This document shows positions 21,163 to 33,100 of a DNA stretch of 64,000 nt, one piece after another. Each line of letters opens with the position of its first letter. The stretch's first letter is position 1. Location of the stretch: NCBI GenBank assembly GCA_009760855.2, contig WPIO01000001.1:19123501-19187500 (forward strand), in the 5' to 3' direction. This stretch comes from Cristatella mucedo (lineage: Eukaryota; Bryozoa; Phylactolaemata; Cristatellidae). Under the pieces are notes generated by a model. The model saw nothing but the letters and a program-made list of their open reading frames with translations. It ran no database searches and was not told the origin of the DNA. A program made the translations under genes and the position numbers.

Positions 21163-24100
21163 GTACGTTCGCCTCCTCACCACTCCTCGCATTTTAGAAT
21201 AATAATAATAATGTTCCCCGTTTTATATTTGTGATTTGCAATGCGGGTTCATTCCGCTTACCCCCATTGACAATTGTAGCTCTCCCGCAGGCGTGCATCA
21301 GCTTGCTATGACCGGGTAGAACTTGCGGATGACCGCGCTCTAGTTCTCCCCTTCGTGTACTAATTACCGTACTACGCGCGCGCGCGTGCGTGTGTGTGTG
21401 AGCGAGCTCGCGCGCGTATGAGTTCAAGTGCGTGCGCGCCCCCCAGCGCGTGCGAACGTGCGTGTGTCTGCGTCTGCTGCCGGACGCACTGCGTGTCGGA
21501 ACGCGTCAATTTTACTTGGGCGTTGAGCTGCTGATCCGTCAGTCCGTATTATGAACATCTGTATTGTGAAGCAGCTGCCTCTTAGCTGCAACCGGGATTT
21601 TTCATAACTGGCTTCAAAGATCCAGGTATGCGGTCTTGCGATAGCAGACTTCGAGACGAGACGAGCGTGTGCCGCGGACGCAGCCACGGGATGAAGGAAC
21701 GTCTGTGAGGCCTGGTGACCGCTGTGCCAAGCTGGTCACTATAGTCTGAGCATAAAATTTCTGACCCCCCTTCCCACCTCCCTCTAGGCCACCACGGCTT
21801 AGCATATTGCGAGCGGGTCTGCTAGCGCCTTACAGGATGGGTCTATTTGTGTCGGCTGCTTGAGCCGTAGCCCCTGTGAGCTAGCCGTCAGTAATTTGGC
21901 ACCGGGTGGATTAACCGACAGTCATTAAGGTTGAGTTAACTAGTCAACCAATGTAACCGAAATACTAATACGATCCTGCTTCCTTTTCAGCAAATGGAAA
22001 GTGCCTAGGGAGCGATTAAGTTCTATGCGGATGCTATACAACTTTGTTATGATTATTATTATTATTAAGACATTAAATATAGCACCCTAAGAGAACCATA
22101 TTATTCTCTAGGCATTTCATGTGTGCCGTAAAGAAATTGGTCAATTGGTTAGTGATACAACGTGCAGTTTCAGCACGAAAAAGCGCACACAGGGCAAAGT
22201 TCACACTGACCCAGAACATGCTGTAGCAAGCCAGTGGGTTTTAGCTGCTTTGTAAATGTCAGGTCATTGGATGTAGTGACTCATTTGGGAGTACTTTCCA
22301 GGCTTAAGGAGCGTTCGAGCTGAAAGCACAGCATCCTGAGGATTTGAGCTTGCTTAGAGGCACAGCTAAATGATGCGAGAGCATGTGGCATGACGAGAAG
22401 CCTGACGAAGAAGTATTTCCGGTGAGTAGGCCACAACTAGAGAATGAATGTACCTAAAAGAGAGGGATAGAAGCTTGAAGTGGTAACACTGCTTAATGGT
22501 GAGCCAGTACAGATTGGTGAGAGGCGGTGTTATATGGTGGCTGCACTTCCACGATGGAGCAGCCTAGCTTCAGTTTTGCAGCAAATGTCAGTCCTATGCT
22601 GCACAGATAGGAAGACCTGTGAGTTCCAAGTTACAGATGTCTGATCGGGTTGTCGCAAATGCAAGGAACCTCATCGAGAGATCCAGAAGAACTAGCCACG
22701 AGGCTCCACCCAAGTCTTAGAATGCCGTACTTGCAGCAGGGCTGGCTCTATGAAGGGATTAGCTCGAAAACCTGTGCTCAACTTGCTTGCTAGGCTTAAG
22801 GCTTTGCTATAAGAGTTTAGCAGGTTTGCCATTGTTCGGTCCGGTGTCTTTGATAGGAACAGCCCCCTGTGGAGACTAGGTAGACTGGTGGCATCGACTT
22901 CTTAATGAGTCGGAGTCGAGTGGGGAGGTCACCTATGGCATTCACCATGGCCATTCGCTCTGATCTTATCTATTTTGCTGACGAAGGAAGTAAAACAAAA
23001 GCGATCTGCTAAATCGCTACACGGATCACGGGGTAAGATGCTGACCTGGGAGCAGTTAAGGAGATGGTCGATGGTCGGCATTAGCATTTCAGGATTATCC
23101 ATCTGCGACTCTGCAAAGTTTTTATGGAAGCTAGATTTATCCTAGCTTTGATGAATTGGCATCACCTTTTATTAGTCCTTGCATGCCAGTCGAAGAAGTT
23201 AGTCCTGATCTTGTTGCTATGCTTCATGCTCTTTCTTACTAGCCTTAAGTTTATTCAACGTCTGCAGCAAACCATTGCCCATCAGGGAAGGGGTGTACAA
23301 TGTGCTTGCACAGAAGGGCAAACTCATCCAGAACATCAGCCACTGTCATATTGTAGCATTTGGCCAATGAGGGCATGTCGAATGGACTGAGAAAAAAGAG
23401 GGAAGATATTTTTGTGCAGATGCCTTCCTTCACTGTCAAGGTTGGTTCTTAAGGTTTTTCTATCTACATAGGACTTTTCCTACCGAAGTGGATGCAAACT
23501 TTAGGCTTAATGGCATTCGCACGTTGTCGGGTGAGCAGAATTGGATAATAAAAGCAGTTGACAGCATACAGTCGTGGGAGCATAATGATCGAGTTTGTGA
23601 CCTTTGTCGTGAGTGTGGCCGTGCACACGAGCCACGAGAGAAAATGATTCAGCCAATGTACATAATACATCACGAATGGATTCAGTTGGGTCATTGAAAT
23701 GAATGTCAAAGCACCCAATTTTGAAATGGGATCTGAAATATAGCAAGATTTCATTCCTCGGTGGGGCCGAAGATTGGCAGTTTGCTTTTCGAGGGACTCT
23801 GTGAAGAATACAAGACTGTTTTGAGGGGATTGCAAGTGGCTTCAGGGAGGAGCAAGTGACAGCGGCTACTCCGTCACCAGTTTTTATTGACCATTGAGTA
23901 AGAAAAAAATGAAGCCTGTCTAGGTGTCATCAGTAATTAATGATCGGCAGTTAGTCGGATTTCTCTCGGTCTCGGTTTTTATGCAGACAGCTTATGAATG
24001 CCATCAAGAATCGTGTCTAGTGTTACATGGAATTTATTGCATATTGAACTCTCATTCTATAGGTTCACTTTAAGGTTGGTCCCACTCCAAACTGGTTTGC

Positions 24101-27100
24101 AATGGACATCATGACTTGCCAAGTGAAGACACTCACGAGTCAGCAAACCGGCTGTGCTCACTCACGCTGATATTCTACTGTCTTTCTCTCTCGAGCCTCG
24201 TTGCCGTATGTGCTCCTGTTATTACATGGCAACCGAAAGATTGCTTATTCAAAGCCTTTAAAACCTCGAGAGAGCTTCGGAACTGACCATAAAGCTTACT
24301 GCGCTGTCAGTGTCTGAGCTCGTACGTAAGTATCACCCTCACGCATGTCGTTCGCCTCGAGCTGCATGTTGGCTGTGGTCCGGCGGCCACTGTTCGTCCA
24401 CACCGTGCAGCCAGCATCTATGGTCCATAGTGGGTGACCTGCTGCGCGCTGGAGTGCAGAGCTACATGGAGTGATCAGATGGCCATACCATAGTAGATTG
24501 CTGCAGCTGGGGTACGAGCAGTTGCTCGTATTCATTTCTCTCCATAATTCACGAGTTGGTACTGTCGAATCCTCTCCACTCTTTTCCCAGTAAAATAAGG
24601 AGCAAGTGATCTACTGACCTCATGGGTGCAGTGCAGCTCAAATCTTGACCTTGAGCTCATGCTTGCACTTCACATCCCAGGTCGTGCGTTGGAGACTTTC
24701 AGCATGCATTTTTTTATTGCCTGCTGCACATCGGTTACAGCTGCCAATGCTGTTGAATCAACATTTACACTGACGATTTGACTTCAAGAGCCCTGACAGC
24801 TTTCATACACTGCACCGGGCAGAGTAAGAATTGACCTGCTGCAGTAGTCAAACCCACGACCTGAGTCTTGCTATGCGGTAGTGCTAGAGCTACATAGTGA
24901 GCCGCCAAATGTGAGCGGGCAGCTGCCCCTGCCTTTCCGCTTTGGAAAGGAGATTGCTGTTCGTGGCAGTTCAGCAAGGTCAAGGAGTTGATCATGCAGA
25001 AGAAAATCTGTTGCGACTAGCAGTAGCAGATAAAAGCGGTGCGTGATGCTTGAGGAGAAAAAGGACTAGGCGTTCCAGTTGCAGCCGAGGCATGGAAAAT
25101 ATGGTATGGGAGCTCTCGAGGTTTGACACGACGTGCCGAGCATAGTTAAATGCTGTATGGCACTGGCTCGGCAAGGTTTAAAGGTGAGGCAAAGTTAGGC
25201 AGCTAGTGCAGCACCTTCGTCTGTCGCTTTTCCGGTTTCACCAGCAGCAGTGGCTGTAGCGGTTGCAGTAGAAGCTGCCTCTGCTGGGGTTGCCAGCAGC
25301 CAAGAGACGAGGTGCCTTCGAAGACTGTGCGACTTTTTATGACGATGCTTAGTACGGAAGAGGGTGAATGTGCGTGAGTTAGCTCATTTGACATTCTAGC
25401 CGGCGGGCGAGTCGAGCGCTAACGAGTTGCAATAAAAAATCTGTAACAGTGCTGGGAGGCTGAAAGGTACCTAGTTCAAGAAACGAAAGAGCGCAACTTT
25501 CCTAAACTATGCCCAGGTGCTGTTTATCCCTATCCGAGGCAGCCCCGCAGCTGATGGAAAGCGATGGCTTGCCTGAGGCCAGGCAGCTAGAGAATGGCCG
25601 GAGTAGCATGCTCCAGTAGCAGCATGTGCCCTGGCAGAATGTGGATTGGCCAGTTTAGTTGAGAGCCAATCAGGCTCGCCAGGGCAGCCAACCAGTTAGT
25701 GTGTCAGCTGCACGTTGGAATGATGTCTGGGCAGGGGAGTCGGTCAAGGATTGTGCCTCCATTTTGAATGCTGTGTCAGATGACTCGACTGCTTACCTAG
25801 TTTCGCTTACTGTAGCCAACTCGGTCGATCGTAGCAGCTGCTAGCTTTGGTACGTTTTCATTCAGCCAATAATAATAATAATAATTCACTTGATAAAGCG
25901 CCCTCAGACAACTTAACCTCTCTAGGCGCTTACATTACGCTTTACATTTGCTGTAAAGTGAAATGCAATTGAATGGTAAGTAAAATCATGCTTGAAAAAC
26001 AAACGAAATGAATAATATGGTTAGGGGTGACATGCACAAGAGCCAATATCAGCGCTGGACCTTCGCAGCTGATCGTGACCCGAAGGAGTGGTAAGACAGG
26101 TAGAGATCACCGTTGCTTGCATGGAAATGGAAACCGGTGCTTTGTTTGGCCCTGTCGGCATTAGCAGCCTCAGGGACTGACCCACTGTGCGACTGTTATG
26201 ATGCCCCCCTCCTCGTGTCGACACCCAATTTCGTGTATGAGGCCAGGCGGCAGCTGCGCTTGAGGCTGGCGACTCGTGGCACTGACATGCAACTCCTTCT
26301 ATGTGTCACATGTCCATGCCCTTGGATCTGTTACTGTGCTTATGCATCACTTGCTGGTAATGGAGACGATGTTTTGATATATTGAAAGCGCTCATTGTTC
26401 TCATGCTCTAAATCACAGAATGACGAGATGGCAAGTCTGTGCCGCGCATCCGTGACTCGTGTGCGAGTGCACGTGCGCGCCTGTGTGTCAGGGCGCTTTT
26501 TGTTGGGCCAGCTCGAGTGCACTCACCGACTAGAACTGCTTCTTTCTGCATCGCTTCATGCTTGCCCCCACTTCACTCGGCGCCTCGGCCTCAATGGCCG
26601 TCGGATGGCTGGCAGATCGGCAGCGAGTCGGTCGTGACGTTTGCAGGTACCCAGCCGGCCAGCAGCTCTGCCCGACATCGGCGCCCACTTGCAGAAAGAC
26701 TCGGTGCGCCGGCGGAAGCGCGAGCTAGCCGACTCGCTCGGCGGCTCGCCCGATTCCGACTGCCGAGATGCCAAGAGGCAGAGAGCCGACTCAGGCCGCG
26801 GCCTGTCCGACGGAAGTGCTGAGCTGAACGTGCGCTGCGGCGGCGACGCACCGCATTCGGCCTCCGACGAAGAATCCGACGAGGGGAGCGCAGTCCTGCC
26901 CAGGGCCACGCCACAGCCGCCGAGTCGTCGGCGTGCTGCGCAGACGGAGGAGGAGCCCAGGCTGCGGTGCGCTGACCACGCAGAATAGCTCGCTTTTCTC
27001 CACTGCCCTTGCGCAAATTTCTCCGATTCGAGCGCTTTCGATGTGGAAACTGGCACTCTCGGTTGTGTCTCGGCAGTAGCTGGCGGATGGATGCAGCTGC

Positions 27101-30100
27101 TTGATTGAACCGCCATGTTCCGCAGGCTCGCTCGTGAGGGAGTGCCGTGCCTGGTGGCCCGACAGCATCGGATCTAGCCTTAATCAGAGTCTATGAGTCG
27201 GAGACGGAGACGGCGAAGTTTAGGGTCGCTGCCGCCGCCGCCAATGCTTGTCCGACGTGCAAGAGCCTCCTCATCCTCTGTCTCTCTCTCACGACTGCAA
27301 CTGTTTGCACTTTAGGTTTGTGCCACCAAGCGAATTCTGCTCTTTTGCCGTGGACCAGAGTGCAGATCACATTACGATTGAAGATGCCTTGGCAAAGGAT
27401 TGTGAACTGTGGCTCGTGGAAGTTCCGGCTGATGTAAGCTGATGCAGCACAAGTACGCTTGTGTATGCAGCCTGCTTGCGATGAAATACCTTGTGAAGGA
27501 GACAGCTCAGTGAGGGAATGTCCATAGACAATTTTTAGGGGCTTAATTTTTTAATGAGATGACTTGATTTTTCCAAGTCAGTCGGTCGTAGTAGGCTACA
27601 CAATTATTCTGGTTAGCTTGCACTCCCTTTTCATTTAGCGTGAAGGCTTTTTGGCTTGCTTTTGCCTTCGGAATCTGCCGAGGCGACTGATAGACTGAAC
27701 GCTTGCCTTGCAGACATTCGATCCTGGATGTCGATAAATTTCCTGTTAACTTGATAAATACGTTGATAAAACAGAACTGTAACCTATAGGACACTCCAAG
27801 CGTGTGGCTGGACTAGAAGACTTCGTTCTGCTATTAATTGGTGCTGTTGTGCGACTTCCACCGTGTGTTTAGAATTTATATGTCATCTTTGACTACTGCA
27901 AACATTTTGATAGTTTTATTATGATGACTGCCCCACAGCTAGCCACCAGCTATAACGTTCGATTCCTACCTAAGAATAGGGACTGTCTGCCGTGGCTGCT
28001 TGCAAAAAATTTAACTAGCTCCCTGGCTCCTGTCTTGGCCAGATTATTGCATTACGATCGTGGCATGATTACCGAAAAAACCGATAGGCTACTGCCACTG
28101 GTAATAAATATGGCTGCAATGCTAGTTAAAAAACCAGGGCTTCAGCCATGTGTCTCCTTAGCTAAAGGAGCTTCGATGGCATCCGGTTGATCAACGAATG
28201 CGGGTAAATTCTTATGCTGACCTACAAGGCCCGCCACGGCTTGGCTCCCCCATACCTAGCTGAACTGCTGCATCAGTTTCAGCCTCCTCGTGCCCTCAGG
28301 TCCTGTAAGGACAATAAATAAGCTGTTCCATTCCTCTGCTTAAAGACCGTTGGCGACAGGAGCTTTTGCTCTGCAGGTACTAGGCTGTGGAACTCACTTC
28401 CACAATTCTTACGAAACGACAACTTCACTCCTACTGCCGACTATGGCACATCTTTTCCAGCTGTCATGAGCTGCTACTTCCATGCTACTCACTACCTCAA
28501 CTGCTCTCCTGACTCTGCTATGCTTCCCACTTTCTCTTTGTTGCGTTAGATGAAGTCTATTGGCTACCGAATGCGTACCAAAAGCCGTTTAAGCTTTGAC
28601 TGCGCAATAGAAAACTCCTGCTTAACACCCACTTTGTCTTTGTGGCGGCTTTGTGGATTTCCTTTAGGCATTTTGGTTTTGCGGCTACTTTGCCACGAGA
28701 CTGATCTGTGCAGATCGCCATTTCCATTCGGTGTTTGGGAGACTGTAGTTGCCGATGAGCTGTGTTCATAGCTAATGCTTGGGCTATCCCTGTTCGTGCT
28801 TAGTTGACTTCAACTATGCTGCTGGTGATTGCATCGTTGGGATAGTGCATGCTGTCACACGCAGTGTTACATTCTTGTGTCTCTAGTTTTGCATTTGATG
28901 TTTTGTTGCTGAAGCTCACGTGAATTTAATATCTGTATCTTGATCTGGCATTTCACAATAAGTCTTTGCTTTAATAATTTTTTGGGAAAATTCTGCAGTT
29001 CTGAAAGTGCGGCAATCAGTCGAAAGGGAATGTGCGGGTTTGTGTGTCTGTATCAGACAAAGGTAAGTGAGCAAACTGTAAACCTAATACTAAGTAAAGA
29101 ATAGCCGGTTAAATAACCTCGTTTCTATAGCAGCACTAGAGCGTTGGCAGCTTTCATTCCACTTGAATTTAGATTAAAGAATTGTCTGCTGCAGGACTTG
29201 AACCCCTGACCTGGGTCACGAAGTGCACGCACCTTCCCGAGGAGCTAAGGACCCAAACAAGTATATGTTTGCTGGTTCAATAGCCTCATTTATCTAACAC
29301 TGAAGAACCTCGGCTACCTTCATCCTACTTACAATGAAGAATTGCCTGCTTTGGTATTCAAGCCTACAAGCTCCGTGAGCGCTGTGCTGTTGGGTAGGAG
29401 CCTGTCGCCTTATTTTATGGCAATCTAGTAGATACTGGTCAGGGGAGGGAAAAAGAGAGAATGATTTTGTGTTGTGTCCTGGCCATTGCTTAAGGTAACC
29501 AAAATCCTAAATGTCGTTTCATTTGTCCATGTTGCCGTCGTCGAATCTGCACACGTTTTTTTCTGATAGGTCAGCATGGACGTTCTTGCTGGTCTTGAGC
29601 TGTCCCTCGATGAGAGCCATCAGGAGTTGACGATGCCCGATGGTCAGGTAAGTGGCTGCCACTATTAGCAGTCATCGGTCCTGCCTTGACAGCTGCTGCT
29701 GATGTCGCTACTTTTCCACTATCCAGCTGTGTTTGTTTGTTATCTGCATATTCGTGTGTCGTTTACAGAGTGGAATGTACCTCGAAGCCATCAGCAGCCG
29801 CTGGACGCAGAGTGGCATGGTAAGTCGGCCGCCTCACTGCACACCGGCTGCTCGACCTTTTGAATGGCTGCGAGTACCCTAATTTAAGAAATCTGCATTT
29901 CCTAGCTAGTAGCAACCGTCTCATCTTCGGTTGGCTGTGCGACCGATGTGAATTTATGCTTGTAGGATGCCTCCATTCTGTTGCCGAACAAAAAAGGAGC
30001 GACTCTGCTCCAGTCGGGTAAATAAAGAGACCTCTTAAGCGATGGCACCGACTGGTCGGTCGATCGGACACGCACTTGCTTCCCCCTACCACCGTCAGGC

Positions 30101-33100
30101 GCTGCCCGACTCTCCGACTGCGCTTCCTACCCATTTGCAGAGCCCCACCGCTGCCCTGCTGCCCCCTCAGTGACACTCTTACCCCTCTTCTTCCTCCTCC
30201 CCCCCTTGCTGCCCCTCCACCCACCCACCTGTGGCATGGTGTTGTTTACAGCTTAAGTCGATTTTCCTCCGTTCAGCTCCCACGCCTGTTGGCATAATCC
30301 AGATTGTAAAAGCCATCGATGTCACGAAAGTCGCCACCGAGCATGTGTCTGTCTCCTCAGTCAAGGCGAAGCATAAAAAGAAGTCGTCACACTCAATACG
30401 ACCATTGCCCGAGGGCTTGAAGATCCGCTATAAGCCCATTGGATGCAATGGATCGGCGGTGGGCACGGTACCAGTTCCCAAAAAAGGTATGACTCGCTTG
30501 TGGAAGGGGCAGCTGCTATGCTGGCAACTGCTGTAAGTTAGTATCAATTGGCTTGGCTGCATGACCGTCTTTAGTTTTTGTTACTAGCTGCTTGCTCAGA
30601 CACTGCCCGTGCATGCACGTGTACATGGGCATGTCACACTCTCTCACTCGTGACATGCTACTGTCATGACTATGTCTCTTTTGGTTCAATGCATAATCTG
30701 CTTCATCTTTGTGATCGTGGGAAAACCAGACAGTAGTAAATCATCAGTGTGTGCGTATGTGTGCACATGCATGTATGTGTGTCTTTTTTTGCATGCTGTT
30801 TTGCAGTAATTATTTTTCGACAGTGCTTGCTTTACTATAGCTATTTTTATGCATGATAGTGCGTACTTTCAGCTCTGTGTCAATGCAAAATGCGAACTTT
30901 CTCAGACTAGGATACTACTGCCAAGCTAGTCATTGCATTTGTGACATCCTGTCTTGATCGCTAGAGTTCATACTTGCTGGTCTACTTGTCTATGCAATCA
31001 AGTGGGTACAGTTGTTACCAAACTTTGCAGCTAGCTTGTCTATCGTGAGCAACAGTAACGATAATCAAAATACGTTTGTATAGCGCCCTCATAAATCTGA
31101 ATCTCTTTCTAGGCACTTTACAGATGTTGTATGAAAAGCATTACCTTATGATTGGCGGTATTTGAACTGAGGTCAAATAAAAATGACCACATGTTACACC
31201 ACTTCTCACTGACCTGCACTGGCTCCCCATCTAGCAGTGTATCGACTTCAAGGTTGTGTCATTCTGGGTGCTCTGTTTTGACCCTCCGAGCTACTAGCAG
31301 CAGTTTCCTAGCTTACCTGTTAATAATGGCTCTTTTCTCATTATTTGTGCTGCCTTCGAATTTTTATTTTGTCCAAAACGGTTGATGCCTGCAGTATGAG
31401 CCCATTAGCATCTGCCTGGTAGGCATCAGGTTACAGTTGCAAGTGGCTTCATCTCTGACGCCGACTTCAAGCTGGCAAGAAGTGACAGATAACATCCTTC
31501 CGGTTCCGGCAACTTTTTGGATTTTGTCCGATTTCCTGGTACCTGAGAAAACAGTAAGTCGGTTCTCCGGATAAAGAAAGAGCCGTACTTTCAACGGCAG
31601 ATTCTGATAAATTTGATTCATCAATCATTTAAATGCACCAGACTAGCCGGTTTGTCTTTCTCGAGCGACATGATTCGTGTGAGACCGACCGGAACCTACA
31701 TTCATTGACCTGGAGTGCAGATTGCTGGCCAGGCACTGTCACAGATATGCACCGAAATCGAGAGAGCTGGACTGGCTATTTAGGCCAGTTTTCTATGCCA
31801 GCGATATTTGTTTTGTAGTGATTCTACTACTCGGGTAGATAAGATGCATAATTATTTCCAGTTTTTGTCTAATTTCTTGACTTTCTTTTGAGTAACTGGT
31901 TAGCCACCGAATATTAAAAAGTTTTACTGTACTAGATGACCTAGCGATCTTTGTAATCAAGTTTGCTAATACAGTCTCAATTTGTACTGTCATTAGTTTT
32001 AGCTTAACTCAGCCTTTGCTTTCCGAGCCCTCTTGAAAATGCATGCTTTCAGTTGCACTTTGCTCATCCACACATTCGGGTGTGCTCTCTCGGTCACTAA
32101 TGGTGATGTGTTTGTTTTGATGGAACCCATAGACTCCTAGTGATTTTTTGCATAACATTATACTAGATCTTTGAAGATTATACTTATACGTGGACTCGCT
32201 TTCAGTGGTCGGCAAGACCTCGGCTCTTTCTTTTTCAATTCACTACTGCCGTAGGGCTGAGGGCCATGCAATCCGAGCATTGATCCAGCCCCGCGCACTC
32301 CTTGGTCAGGTGCCACTCGGATAGCAGCTGCAAGGACTGGCAAGGCATGGTTTGGCTGCGTCCGTAGGTGCACAGCATCAGTGCATAGCTTCCTTGTCCA
32401 CCACCTGCGGTGCTAGAGCTTTTGCGTAATCTCGTGGCAGTCGATTGTCTCAACGAGCGCTTCCATGGCTTAAGACCATTGCGAGTTTTAGTCGAAGCAG
32501 GTTTCTTTTTTGTTCATTCGCCATCGTTTTTCTGCAATGCTCCGCCCGCACCAAGTTAGGTCTGCAGCTCTGCATTTGCCATTCTGTCGTTTTTAAAACA
32601 TTTACCATTCCTGTCAGAGTGCACAGCACTTGTCTCTAGGAAGTGGCTTTATCAGATGGGTCATTGTCACATCCTACACATCATTCGCAGTAGTTCTGTG
32701 ATGGTGCTGTAATGCGAAGTACTTCACTAATCGTAGTCGTGTTGGAAGTCAAAGCGAAACGCTCACTTCCAAGAGTTGTTGGCTTGTGAAACAAAATGGG
32801 TGGCATGCATCGGTGACGTAGATGTTATGCATCTATGCAAAAACTAACCTTGTGTTTTTCAGCCCGAATCGGTAAATCGTTTCAATGTTTTAGATCTCTT
32901 TTTGATTCCGAGGTTGTGTGTCATTTTCTGACTAGCACTATGTTTGGTACGGTGGGGTACCGAATGGGTGCTTAGCATTCGTCGGAGTGACTGGTGCTCA
33001 TTGAATGAATACCATTTTAAAATGTGCACGTCATTTAACATGAAATTTGCTGTCAAGCCACTGATATTAGCAAATGGTACAGAAATATGAATTTACAAAA

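Noticed and set aside
27147-27315. In-frame sequence upstream of POLR1G exon 3 as a start exon
   Set aside because: The continuous frame has no ATG, and a strong acceptor (TTGCACTTTAG) sits at the conserved Phe, so it is better read as intron.
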